Shown: positions 1 to 7,707, counted from the stretch's first letter. The stretch is 19,437 nucleotides of DNA from DATGEP01 sp035310125 (GCA_035310125.1 DATGEP010000306.1:1-19437), one strand, 5' to 3'. Notes: a model not told the origin generated them from the letters alone. Numbers and translations: made by a program.

Positions 1-103
1 GGCCGGTGAGTACGACGCGGCGCGCGACCAGATTCGCGAGGACGTACACGATCTGCTTGCGAATCTCGCCGCCGAAGGACTCGTCGTTTGGGATGCGGCC
101 TGA
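1..103 (+). CDS. PqqD-like peptide chaperone, C-terminal end only
   Basis: The open frame entering from the left edge (first full codon at base 2) runs 33 codons to TGA at 101-103. It contains the pattern YDxARDQIREDVHDLLANL followed by an EGLVVWDAA end. This matches the last helices of PqqD-family proteins, where a DV-x-x-L/F-L-x-x-L helix and a GLL-type strand close the winged-helix fold. PqqD proteins bind the leader of a ribosomally made peptide and present it to a radical-SAM enzyme (PQQ and many other RiPPs). The start and any partner genes lie outside the window, so neither substrate nor pathway can be named. A different small winged-helix protein is possible. Confidence 0.6.
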   Translation, partial: AGEYDAARDQIREDVHDLLANLAAEGLVVWDAA

Positions 104-156
104 GCGAAACGACCAGGCACCAGGCAGCATATACCGCGCAGACTGGGATAGGTCTG

Positions 157-520
157 TTATGCCACCGTGCCGCTCGCGCGGCGCCGCCAGCGCCGTAGCA
201 GCTGAGGGCGCGCCCCCAGCACTCCGCCAAAGACCAAATAGCACCCCAGCACCGCGGCTTCCTCGACGCTGAGAAAGAACACCGCGACGACGATTGTGCG
301 CTGCATCTCCGGCGCTGGTCCTCGAAGATATCCCGCGCACCGGCTCCTCCAATCCCCACGAGCACGGCGAACGCCGCAAATCGCCACGGGCGCCGGTGCG
401 GATCGAGCGCTCAAAACGGAGGCAGCGCGCCCGTGATCAGAGGCCCGATGAGAGCTTATTGGACTGTCCACGCGACACCCGCGTACAGGACGTGAGACAA
501 TAGATATGGAACGTGAGCCG
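157..520 (-). pseudogene. Decayed membrane-protein gene (probable)
   Basis: The 3' part (about 157-306, minus) reads PEMQRTIVVAVFFLSVEEA, then a hydrophobic run ending LLRRWRRRASGTVA and TAA at 157-159. This looks like the final membrane helix and basic tail of a real protein. Just upstream a second minus frame reads FAAFAVLVGIGGAGARDIF. Further upstream in that second frame come hydrophobic stretches (LITGALPPF, LLSHVLYAGVAWTVQ) broken by a TGA and a TAA. Codons in both frames mostly end in G or C, like the neighbours. Joining the pieces needs one frameshift and two stop suppressions, so I read it as a degraded gene for a small protein with about three membrane helices. The family is not recognised. 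The alternative is chance hydrophobic reading in G+C-rich intergenic DNA. Confidence 0.35.
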
Positions 521-522
521 CT

Positions 523-562
523 GTGGAAACTCTTCGTGGCTCCCCGCTCGCTCCGTTTCCAC
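523..562. repeat. Inverted repeat upstream of the MutS-like gene
   Basis: GTGGAAAC (523-530) and GTTTCCAC (555-562) are perfect 8-bp inverted arms separated by 24 bases, ending 27 bases before the ribosome-binding site of the next gene. It could form a leader hairpin or mark an operator. No T-run follows, so it is not an obvious terminator. I see no convincing promoter in 480-600. Confidence 0.35.
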
Positions 563-603
563 TGTGTTGAGCACCGTTAGCCTCCCAGCAGGAGTAACCG
601 TCT

Positions 604-2478
604 GTGTCACAGCACCCCCTGGCTCTTGAGGATGAACCCGCGAGTCTGCCCGCCGCGCTTATTCCTGGCGAAACGTATGTTGAGCGGCGCGCCCGTTTCG
701 CCGCGCTGCGTGACGCCTATAATACGCGGCGTTATGGCATGGCGAATCTGAGCGTCGTCCTCTTTCTCGGCGTGGTTCTTTTCGTCGTGCTTGGCATTTG
801 GCGCGGCGGTTTCTCCTATCTCGTGGCCCTCCTGCTGGGTGTTGCGTTTGTCGCGGCTTTTCGGCGGCAAGGTGAGCTTGACCATCAGCACAACCGCTTC
901 GCCGACCTCTATCGCATCAACGACGAAGGCCCCGCGCGCATCGCTCGCGACTGGAGCGCCCTACCCTTGCGCCAGCCGCCCACGCCCAGCACCGGCTCGC
1001 AGTACGCCGCCGATCTCGACTTGCTGGGCCACGCCTCCTTGCAACACCTCCTCAATACGGCCACGACACCCGCGGGCCAAGCCGTTCTCGAACGCTGGCT
1101 CCTCGATCCCGCCGATCCCGACACGGTGCGACAGCGCCAAGCCGCCGTCGCGGAGCTAGCGCCCAACGTAGACTTCCGCGACGAGCTCACGCTGTTTGGC
1201 CGTCTCTCTGGCATGACGCAGCCCGCGTATGAGCGTTTCCTCGCGTGGGCCGAGCGGGAGCCCTGGCTACTCAAGCGCACAGCCCTGATCTGGATCAGCC
1301 GCGCCCTTCCCGTTTGCACTGTTGCCGCGCTCGTCGCCTCGTTTGCCAGTCTCACCAGCTATCCCATCTGGATTGGCTTCGTCATCGTCAATGTGCTTGT
1401 TACGCAATCCGCTGGCAAAGAAGCCGAGCGCATCATAGATATGGTCGCCGAGCGCCAGGCAGTGTTCCTGCCCTATGCCGGACTCTTCGCCCGTATCGCC
1501 GCCGCGCGCTTCGATGCGCCCCTGCTCCAACGCATCCAGCGCGACCTCGCCAGTGGTGATCTGGATGCGGATGTCGAGATGCGCCGCCTGGGTCGTATCA
1601 TGCAGTTCGGGGACCTTCGCCTCGCCGTCTTCTTCCCCTTGCTCCAGGCATTTTTGCTTTGGAACTTTCACACTCTCTGGCTCCTCGAAAACTGGCAGCG
1701 CACCGCTGGTCCGCATGTTCGTCGCTGGCTGGAGACGCTTGCCGAGCTGGAAGCGATCGGCGCCCTCGCCACGCTCGCCTTTGACAATCCTGAATGGGCT
1801 TTTCCCGATATCTCCGAGAGCGAGCCGTCTATCTTTGTCGCCAGCGACCTGGGCCACCCGCTGCTCCCGCCGGGTTTGCGCGTCGGCAACGACATTACCA
1901 TCGGGCCGCCCGGCACGTTTCTCTTCGTCACCGGCTCCAATATGTCCGGCAAGAGTACGCTGCTGCGTGCCATCGGCCTCAACATTGTGCTTGCGCAGGC
2001 TGGCGGCCCCGTCTGCGCCACCGCGCTGCGCCTACCCCCCGTCGCCCTCGCTACCAGCATGCGTATCTCGGACTCGCTCGAATACGGCGTGTCCTACTTC
2101 CTGGCCGAGCTGCGCCGACTCAAAGACGTCGTGGACGATGCCAAGGCCGCCCGCGCGGACGGGCAGCGCGTTCCCTTATTCCTGCTGGACGAAATCCTCC
2201 ACGGCACTAACACCAATGAACGCCAGATCGCGGCGCGGCGCATCATCCGCCACCTGCTCGCCCTTGGCGCCACCGGAGCCGTCTCCACTCACGACCTTAC
2301 GCTGGGCGACTCGCCAGATCTCAAGGCCGTCAGCCAGCAGGTCCACTTCACCGAAGACTTCAGCCGAGGTCCCGACGGCCCGGCCATGCACTTCGACTAT
2401 CGCCTGCGTCCCGGCATCGCCACCTCCACCAACGCGCTCAAGCTCATGGAGATCGTGGGGCTACCAGTCGAGGAGTAG
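604..2478 (+). CDS. MutS-like ATPase with membrane segments
   Basis: This 624-aa protein carries the C-terminal ATPase core of the MutS family. Walker A GSNMSGKST is at residues 444-452, the signature segment VSYFLAEL near 496-503, and Walker B LFLLDE at 525-530, followed by the HGTNTNER loop typical of MutS. The N-terminal mismatch-recognition domain of classical MutS is absent. In its place are hydrophobic segments at about 48-66 and 70-87, with a second pair in the middle at about 234-250 and 253-267, predicting a membrane-anchored protein with a cytosolic ATPase. Such short MutS relatives are known as uncharacterised 'DNA mismatch repair protein MutS' entries in several phyla; a mismatch-repair role is not established. 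The GTG start is supported by AGGAG at 590-594, nine bases upstream. It ends 37 bp from a convergent TIR gene. Family call is secure, function is not. Confidence 0.88.
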   Translation: MSQHPLALEDEPASLPAALIPGETYVERRARFAALRDAYNTRRYGMANLSVVLFLGVVLFVVLGIWRGGFSYLVALLLGVAFVAAFRRQGELDHQHNRFADLYRINDEGPARIARDWSALPLRQPPTPSTGSQYAADLDLLGHASLQHLLNTATTPAGQAVLERWLLDPADPDTVRQRQAAVAELAPNVDFRDELTLFGRLSGMTQPAYERFLAWAEREPWLLKRTALIWISRALPVCTVAALVASFASLTSYPIWIGFVIVNVLVTQSAGKEAERIIDMVAERQAVFLPYAGLFARIAAARFDAPLLQRIQRDLASGDLDADVEMRRLGRIMQFGDLRLAVFFPLLQAFLLWNFHTLWLLENWQRTAGPHVRRWLETLAELEAIGALATLAFDNPEWAFPDISESEPSIFVASDLGHPLLPPGLRVGNDITIGPPGTFLFVTGSNMSGKSTLLRAIGLNIVLAQAGGPVCATALRLPPVALATSMRISDSLEYGVSYFLAELRRLKDVVDDAKAARADGQRVPLFLLDEILHGTNTNERQIAARRIIRHLLALGATGAVSTHDLTLGDSPDLKAVSQQVHFTEDFSRGPDGPAMHFDYRLRPGIATSTNALKLMEIVGLPVEE

Positions 2479-2504
2479 GAGGGCGCGGCAGGCAGCGCCC
2501 CTAC
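2475..2504. terminator. Hairpin between convergent genes
   Basis: The arms GTAGGAGGGCGC (2475-2486) and GCGCCCCTAC (2495-2504) pair with a two-base bulge around the loop GGCAGGCA. The hairpin lies in the 37-bp gap between the stops of the MutS-like and TIR genes and overlaps the last codons of the former. It lacks a T-run on either strand, so a bidirectional terminator is plausible rather than certain. Confidence 0.45.
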
Positions 2505-2515
2505 CAGATTTGGTG

Positions 2516-4459
2516 TCAACCCATGCCCAGTACATCATGCAGAAAGATGCGTGCTTTGCCCCAGCCGAGCCGCGCCAGACTCAAGCGCTCGAAGTGGATC
2601 GGCTGTAGCTCTAGTGGAATGGAATACACCTGCTTCGACCAATATACCGGCCGGATGAAGTTCCCACGCCCCGGTTGCAACGCCAGCGCATGGCGCCACT
2701 CCGTCTGCACCGCGGGCGAGCTCGCCGAATTCGCTGACCAGAACAACTGAAACAGATCCGCCTCTCCGATGGCCTGGAGCAGCCGGTCGTTCCATTGCTC
2801 CCCACTCCGTAACATCGTTACATCGCGCAGATAGCGGTCCCCCGTTACCTGCGCCGCCGTTTCGCACGACTGTACCACCGCCGTATCGCGGTGCGAATAG
2901 GACGCGAAGACCTTGCGATAGGCCCGCGCGGTGATCGTCGTGAAGCTCTTCGGCTGCGGCGGCTGCCCATATGCGCCCGGCTGCCACACGAAGATCGAGA
3001 TTGGAATATCCGCCCGCAGCAGCGGTCCCGTAAACACCTGGACACTGCCGTTCACCGCGAAACCTGGGCGCGCCGTGACCGCCTGCATACCAAACGCCAC
3101 CTGCTGCACATCCATCTGCCAGGGAACCGTCTGCTCCGGAGGATTAAAGACGCAGCCGGGCACACTTGGTACGAACGTAAGCCGCGTGCCTCGCCGCAGC
3201 CATGATGTCTCGGCGGCCATCGCCGGACGGAACTCGCCCATACGGCCCGCCAGCACTTGCTGGGCCGCTGCCTGCACCTGCGCCTGCGCCTGCGGAGTAT
3301 CCAGCGAGATGTAGACGTACACTGGCTCCCACACCTGCGGCGCGATCTGCTTCACGTGATACGCCGTGAACGTCACCTGCTCGGCCACCGCGACGGGCGC
3401 GACAGGCCACGGTGCGAACGGACCGGGATAGCCATAGCCGCCCTGCGGTGGCGGCGCCATTGGATTGGGCGGCGCGCCATAGGCGGGTGGAGGCGCGTAG
3501 CCTGGCGCAGGTGGATATGGCGGATAGGACGGGGCTGGAGGATAGCCAGGATATCCCGGAGTGGGCGGAGACATCGGCTGACCAGGCTGGGGCGTTCCGA
3601 AGCCTGGCGCGGGTGCTCCGTCGGGAATCCCCTGCCGCGATGGCGATGGTGGGTAAACCGGCGGGAAACCGCCCGCTGGCGCGGGCGGATATGCCGGTTG
3701 CTGTGGCGCGGGGGATGGTGGCGCGGGCGGCATGCCACCGGGCGCGGGGGATGGTGGCGGCGGCGGGGCCGAGCGCGTCTCCTCCTCGCGCGGCGCCTGC
3801 ATCGTCGGCGTGTCATCAGCCCAGCCACGCATGATCTCGTCCGCATCCCATGTGGGGACGGGCGCAGCAGCGGCGGCGGCTGGCTCCTCTACGTTCGCCG
3901 CTGGTGGGAGTACCACATCTGGTGGAAGTGCCACATCTGGAACGGGAGATCTCAATACGCTGGCGCCCCAGCCGGGCGCGGCATCGGGTGGCTGCCCTGT
4001 TTTCGGCTCCATTGCCGGCTGTGATTGCGCCGCCGCGCTTAGTCCCAGGCGCGCGACCAGCGCCGCCAGCCCTACGTGATAATCCCGGCTCGCATCAATG
4101 CGCTCCAGCGCTCGCCATAGCGGCGGCAGCGATCCCGGGTCGCACGGCTTCGCAACGAAAAGCAGCACACCGCGCAGCTGGCGCTGATTGGCACGGTCAA
4201 TCGCCAGGGAAATATCCGCCTGTAGCCATCGTGAGTCAATCGCGGCGGGCGAGAGGATGCTCACCACCCAATCACTATGCTCGATGGCGTATCTGACCAC
4301 GTCCCCTCGATTGTCACCAGTTGAGTCGGCGATGCCATACACCACTACGCCCAGCGCCGCGAGGTCATGGTGGAGCTGGCGCGCAACCGCGTTGTCGTCG
4401 TTATCGTCGGCGCTATAGCTGAGAAAGACGCGCGGATACTGAGATGGCGCATTCTGCAT
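2516..4459 (-). CDS. Double-TIR protein with proline-rich linker
   Basis: This is a 647-aa protein. The ATG at 4459 is preferred over an upstream in-frame ATG because AGGAGG lies at 4469-4474, nine bases ahead. Residues 8-135 form a first TIR domain (VFLSYSADD; SILSPAAIDSRWLQAD). Residues about 225-355 are a very proline/glycine/tyrosine-rich linker. Residues about 362-495 form a beta-rich domain beginning VTFTAYHVKQ with a conserved RRGTRLTF segment, of the kind often found beside bacterial TIR domains. Residues about 516-645 form a second TIR domain (FASYSHRD; FWSANSASSPAVQTEW). TIR domains are NADases or signalling adaptors, many in anti-phage or cell-death systems. The position usually held by the catalytic Glu is Asp82 in the first TIR and Glu587 in the second, so only the second looks catalytically equipped. 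There is no signal peptide, so it is cytosolic. It lies 156 bp downstream of, and co-directional with, a DUF1684 gene. Role in defence is inference. Confidence 0.87.
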   Translation of the reverse strand: MQNAPSQYPRVFLSYSADDNDDNAVARQLHHDLAALGVVVYGIADSTGDNRGDVVRYAIEHSDWVVSILSPAAIDSRWLQADISLAIDRANQRQLRGVLLFVAKPCDPGSLPPLWRALERIDASRDYHVGLAALVARLGLSAAAQSQPAMEPKTGQPPDAAPGWGASVLRSPVPDVALPPDVVLPPAANVEEPAAAAAAPVPTWDADEIMRGWADDTPTMQAPREEETRSAPPPPPSPAPGGMPPAPPSPAPQQPAYPPAPAGGFPPVYPPSPSRQGIPDGAPAPGFGTPQPGQPMSPPTPGYPGYPPAPSYPPYPPAPGYAPPPAYGAPPNPMAPPPQGGYGYPGPFAPWPVAPVAVAEQVTFTAYHVKQIAPQVWEPVYVYISLDTPQAQAQVQAAAQQVLAGRMGEFRPAMAAETSWLRRGTRLTFVPSVPGCVFNPPEQTVPWQMDVQQVAFGMQAVTARPGFAVNGSVQVFTGPLLRADIPISIFVWQPGAYGQPPQPKSFTTITARAYRKVFASYSHRDTAVVQSCETAAQVTGDRYLRDVTMLRSGEQWNDRLLQAIGEADLFQLFWSANSASSPAVQTEWRHALALQPGRGNFIRPVYWSKQVYSIPLELQPIHFERLSLARLGWGKARIFLHDVLGMG

Positions 4460-4615
4460 GGCGGCCTGCCTCCTAAACACCCCTCCGACTGAAGGAAACC
4501 GAAGCATACGTGATACGTTGTGAATCGCCGTGCTATGAAAATACCCCGCCAGGGTGTGCCACCCCGTACTCTACCACGCCCGCCAACTTTTCACTATGTG
4601 CCGTTTGTCGCTGTG

Positions 4616-5302
4616 TTATCCCGCGTACTTGCGCTCACCGGCACGGATGGGCAGCGGCAGCGTGCTCTCGCTCCGGGCAAGAGGGCAGAGCCAGCGCGCG
4701 TCGTATGCGCACGAGGGATTGTAGGCATAGTTGAAGTCCAGCACGATACGCCCGCCAGCGTAGCCCGCGCGCGCCGGATCGAGCGCGGCGGGCGCGATCC
4801 ATTCGAACGTGCTGCCTTTCGCGGTATCGAAGAGATACCGCCCGCCACCGTAACTTTCATCCCGGCAGGTGGCGTCGCGGAAGGGCAGGAAGAGGCTGCC
4901 GCCATAGACGTCAATCCAGTAGATGGGCAGATGCGTCAAAGCGCCGCCGAGGGTGAAATCTACGCGCGCGGCGAGTCGTAGCGGCATCGCGCCGCCGCCA
5001 GCCTGGTCCACAGGCTCACTATCCTCGATGGGCACGAGCGTGGCCTCTACTCGCATCTCTGGCGCATAGGGAAAGTACGAGAGACCAGAGAACGACTGGC
5101 GGCCCTGCGGACTCAGCGGCGACTGCGGATGCATTGCGAAGAGATGATCTTTGTGTGCGCGAAACCGCTCAAGCACAGTCTGCTCGTCGTCGCCCGCCCG
5201 CAGAGTCTCGTCGCGCTCCTGGTAGAAGCGGGCCATACGTAGGCGCCAGTCGTAGAGATCCAACCATGTCGGCGCAGGCTCGCCGTTCGTATCGCCACTC
5301 AT
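4616..5302 (-). CDS. DUF1684 family protein
   Basis: This is a 228-aa protein. The start at 5302 is chosen because AGGGAG sits six bases upstream; the open frame extends further but the added residues look unlike coding sequence. The C-terminal part carries the DUF1684 hallmark DFNYAYNPSCAYDARWLCPL (189-208) and an I-R-AGER ending (219-224), after a GGGRYLFDT segment (152-160). The N-terminal half has HPQSPLS (58-64) and FSGLSYFPY (71-79), as in the branch of the family that begins with an SPL motif. The family is widespread in bacteria and its biochemical role is unknown; no catalytic claim is made. No signal peptide is seen. It is upstream of the double-TIR gene on the same strand and could share a transcript with it. 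Confidence 0.83.
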   Translation of the reverse strand: MSGDTNGEPAPTWLDLYDWRLRMARFYQERDETLRAGDDEQTVLERFRAHKDHLFAMHPQSPLSPQGRQSFSGLSYFPYAPEMRVEATLVPIEDSEPVDQAGGGAMPLRLAARVDFTLGGALTHLPIYWIDVYGGSLFLPFRDATCRDESYGGGRYLFDTAKGSTFEWIAPAALDPARAGYAGGRIVLDFNYAYNPSCAYDARWLCPLARSESTLPLPIRAGERKYAG

Positions 5303-5315
5303 ATCGCACTCCCTG

Positions 5316-5338
5316 GCGGGGAGTATCGCGTTCCCCGC
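5316..5338. repeat. Leader inverted repeat of the DUF1684 gene
   Basis: GCGGGGA (5316-5322) and TCCCCGC (5332-5338) are perfect 7-bp arms around a 9-base loop. They lie 14 bases upstream of the DUF1684 start codon (minus strand) and next to its ribosome-binding site. It would form a hairpin in the leader RNA or could be an operator. Confidence 0.35.
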
Positions 5339-5569
5339 TGTCCACATAAACAGTGACAAAAACTCCACCTCCACGCCACACCGGGATATGATGTGTCGGG
5401 TGCCAGCCAGAATAATGCCGGGATTGTAACAGTGTACCCATATGGCAGACAAAGTACAGCACGCATGTCCGCCGTGATTCACGAGCGAAGGGGAGCACGA
5501 GCATGGTATTGTCTATGTCGCCGACAAGCACTATGTGAAGCTGAGGATAGCGGGAAAGGAACACACACC

Positions 5570-5995
5570 ATGCGAGCTATGAGCGAACGTGAGTACCGGG
5601 CATTTCTCACCACGCACCCGCACACGATGAAGCTCGCCACCGTGCGCGCCGACGGCGCTCCTCATGTCGTGCCCGTCTGGTTCACGCTGGACGGCGACAC
5701 GGTCGTTTTCACCGCTGACGGAGCCTCGGCGAAGGCGGCGCATCTGCGGCGCGATCCAAGGGTCGCACTGTGTGTAGACGATGAGACGCCACCCTTCGCA
5801 TACGTGGTAATCGAAGGCACCGCGACGCTCGATACGGATCTCGCGGAGCTGCGCCGCTGGGCTGCCATCATTGGCGGGCGCTACATGGGGGCGGAGCGCG
5901 CCGAGGAGTATGGCCAGCGCAACGGCGTCGCGGGGGAGCTGCTGGTGCGCGTTACACCCGTCCGCATCGTGGCTCGCGCGGGTATCGCGGAATAG
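5570..5995 (+). CDS. PPOX-class flavin/F420-dependent oxidoreductase
   Basis: This is a 141-aa protein of the pyridoxamine-5'-phosphate-oxidase-like split-barrel fold. The early segment MKLATVRADGAPHVVPVWFTLDG (20-42) is the standard first beta-hairpin of the family. It is followed by VVFTAD and SAKAAHLRRDPRVALCVDD (53-71), the usual phosphate-contacting region and helix, then a VIEGTATL strand (80-87). Members bind FMN, F420 or heme and reduce small organic substrates; which cofactor applies here cannot be read. The ATG at 5570 is chosen over upstream starts because AAAGGA (5555-5560) lies nine bases ahead. The next gene starts 50 bp downstream on the same strand, so the two probably form an operon of redox proteins. 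The 267 bp upstream, divergent with DUF1684, holds no strong promoter; TTGTCT and TATGTG 17 bp apart near 5513-5541 are only a weak candidate. Confidence 0.85.
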   Translation: MRAMSEREYRAFLTTHPHTMKLATVRADGAPHVVPVWFTLDGDTVVFTADGASAKAAHLRRDPRVALCVDDETPPFAYVVIEGTATLDTDLAELRRWAAIIGGRYMGAERAEEYGQRNGVAGELLVRVTPVRIVARAGIAE

Positions 5996-6045
5996 GTATG
6001 AGCGAGCGGCACGACAACACTGATAACAGAAAGGAGACCAACGCG

Positions 6046-7431
6046 ATGGCGACGACAGAGCACTACGACGCGGTGGTGATTGGAGCAGGCCAGGGCGGCG
6101 GCCCGCTCGCAACCGCGCTTGCCCAGGCGGGCCGGAAGACAGCCATCATCGAGCGCGTACATGTGGGCGGCACCTGCGTGAACGAAGGCTGCACACCAAC
6201 GAAAACGATGGTCGCCAGCGCGCGGGCCGCCTATGTCGCTAGCAGGGGCGCGGATTATGGTGTGCGAACGCAGGTGACGGGTATTGACATGGTGCGCGTG
6301 CGGCAACGCAAACGCGATATCGTGGAGAGCTTTCGCAGTGGCAGCGAGCGCGGCATCGTGAGCGGTGGCGCGGATTTGCTGATGGGAGAAGCACGTTTCA
6401 CCGGCCCGAAAACGGTTGAAGTGACCCTCAATGCGGGCGGAACACGCACGTTGGTGGCTGAGACCATTATCATCAATATCGGCGCCCGACCCAGCGAGCT
6501 GCACATTCCTGGTAGCGAGCGCGTTCCCACGCTGAATTCGACGACTATCATGGAGCTTGACAGCGTGCCGGAGCACTTACTGGTGTTGGGCGGTGGGTAC
6601 GTCGGGCTGGAATTCGGGCAGATGTTCCGCCGCTTCGGCAGCCGAGTGACAATTGTGCATCGCGGCGATCAGCTGCTGGTGCGCGAGGATACCGATATTG
6701 CCAGCGAGGTGGCAGACATTCTCCACCAGGACGGCGTGGAGGTGCTCCTGCACACAGAGCCGGTAAGCATCGCACGTATGACGGATGGCTCCATCGTGTT
6801 GACCGTTCGCGGGCCGGAGGGAGAGCACACGCTGGCTGGCTCGCACGTGCTGGTTGCCGTCGGTCGCACTCCAAACACCGATGCGCTCAACGTCGGGGCG
6901 GCTGGCATAGCGGTGGACAAGCGCGGCCACATCACAGTCAACGAGCGGCTGGAGACGAACGCGCCTGGCATCTACGCAATCGGCGACGTCACCGGTGGTC
7001 CGGCGTTCACGCATATTTCATACGACGACTTCCGCATCTTGCGAACGAACCTGCTCGAAGGAGGAAACGCCTCTACAGCCGGCCGGCTTGTTCCCTACAC
7101 CGTGTATATAGATCCGCAGCTTGGACGTGTTGGCATGAGCGAGCAGGAGGCGCGCGAGCAGCGGCGAAACATTCGCGTGGCGAAGATGCCTATGAGCTAT
7201 GTTGCCCGCGCGCTGGAGGTGGACGAGACACGCGGCTCTATGAAGGCGGTGGTGGACGCGGATACCGGCCAGATCCTGGGGTGCGCGATACTGGGGATCG
7301 AGGGTGGCGAGATCATGTCCATACTCGAGGTGGCGATGATGGGACATCTACCATACACCGCGTTGCGCGAAGCCGTCTTCGCCCATCCGACTCTTGCCGA
7401 ATCCCTGAACAATTTGTTCGGATCATTCTAG
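6046..7431 (+). CDS. FAD-dependent pyridine-nucleotide disulfide oxidoreductase (MerA/Lpd type)
   Basis: This is a 461-aa class I flavoprotein disulfide reductase. The FAD-binding GAGQGG is at 13-18. The redox-active pair Cys44/Cys49 lies in GGTCVNEGCTPTKT (41-54). The NAD(P)-binding GGGYVGLE is at 182-189. A GDVTGG FAD segment lies in the middle, and the dimer-interface base HPTLAE places His447 and Glu452 near the C-terminus. It has neither an N-terminal heavy-metal domain nor the C-terminal Cys pair of true mercuric reductase, so 'mercuric reductase' would over-annotate it. A general role in NAD(P)H-dependent thiol or electron-acceptor reduction is inferred. The ATG at 6046 has AAGGAG (6031-6036) nine bases upstream; an in-frame ATG at 5998 lacks a site and overlaps the gap after the PPOX gene. 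Likely co-transcribed with that gene. Confidence 0.9.
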   Translation: MATTEHYDAVVIGAGQGGGPLATALAQAGRKTAIIERVHVGGTCVNEGCTPTKTMVASARAAYVASRGADYGVRTQVTGIDMVRVRQRKRDIVESFRSGSERGIVSGGADLLMGEARFTGPKTVEVTLNAGGTRTLVAETIIINIGARPSELHIPGSERVPTLNSTTIMELDSVPEHLLVLGGGYVGLEFGQMFRRFGSRVTIVHRGDQLLVREDTDIASEVADILHQDGVEVLLHTEPVSIARMTDGSIVLTVRGPEGEHTLAGSHVLVAVGRTPNTDALNVGAAGIAVDKRGHITVNERLETNAPGIYAIGDVTGGPAFTHISYDDFRILRTNLLEGGNASTAGRLVPYTVYIDPQLGRVGMSEQEAREQRRNIRVAKMPMSYVARALEVDETRGSMKAVVDADTGQILGCAILGIEGGEIMSILEVAMMGHLPYTALREAVFAHPTLAESLNNLFGSF

Positions 7432-7546
7432 AGCTGGCGGAACCGGCGCTATGCTCCCGCCGAACAGAGCGAGCGCTGAGGTGGGAAGCGTTGAGCATGT
7501 GATGACGCGGGCCGGGGGAGAGTCAATGGAAGCGCGCACAGACATA

Positions 7547-7579
7547 AACACCGCCAGGGGAAAGTGCCCTGGCGGTGTT
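7547..7579 (-). terminator. Terminator hairpin after tRNA-Val
   Basis: AACACCGCCAGGG (7547-7559) and CCCTGGCGGTGTT (7567-7579) form a perfect 13-bp stem with a 7-base loop. On the minus strand it starts four bases past the tRNA-Val discriminator and is followed by TTATGTCT, a weak U-rich tail. It also faces the 3' end of the plus-strand reductase gene and may stop transcription from both sides. Confidence 0.75.
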
Positions 7580-7582
7580 GGG

Positions 7583-7656
7583 TGGGCGATGAGGAGCTCG
7601 AATCCCCGACCTCCACGATGTCAACGTGGCGCTCTAACCAACTGAGCTAATCGCCC
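7583..7656 (-). tRNA. tRNA-Val (anticodon GAC)
   Basis: A full cloverleaf reads on the minus strand. The acceptor stem GGGCGAT/ATCGCCC has 7 perfect pairs. The D stem is GCTC/GAGC, and the anticodon stem CCACG/CGTGG carries the loop TTGACAT (anticodon GAC, reading GTC). The variable loop is AGGTC and the T stem GGGGA/TCCTC has loop TTCGAGC. The discriminator is A at 7583. The next bases are CCC rather than CCA, so the CCA end is not encoded. It has its own promoter and terminator. Confidence 0.96.
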
Positions 7657-7673
7657 GTGCGTTATGCACGAAC

Positions 7674-7702
7674 AGTGTAGCATCCACAAGGGCGCTCGTC
7701 AA
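7674..7702 (-). promoter_or_regulatory. Sigma-70-type promoter of tRNA-Val
   Basis: On the minus strand TTGACG (7702-7697) is followed by a 17-bp spacer and TACACT (7679-7674). A TG lies one base before the -10 box, an extended -10. The predicted start near 7667 is about ten bases ahead of the mature tRNA 5' end at 7656. Confidence 0.75.
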
Positions 7703-7707
7703 GATTT

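Noticed and set aside
459..487. TTGGAC at 459-464 as the -35 of the MutS-like gene
   Set aside because: No acceptable -10 box lies 16-18 bp downstream (CGTACA there).
1475..2608. Long plus-strand frame (377 codons) inside and past the MutS-like gene
   Set aside because: It is a +2 shadow of the MutS-like gene: Ser/Pro/Arg-rich with no domain, while the overlapping frame has clear ATPase motifs.
3257..4024. Long plus-strand frame antisense to the TIR gene
   Set aside because: It reads the complement of the proline/glycine-rich linker, giving Trp/Arg/Gly-rich low complexity with no family resemblance.
5998..7431. Annotation as mercuric reductase
   Set aside because: No heavy-metal-binding domain, no C-terminal Cys pair and no mer neighbours; only the general disulfide-reductase features are present.
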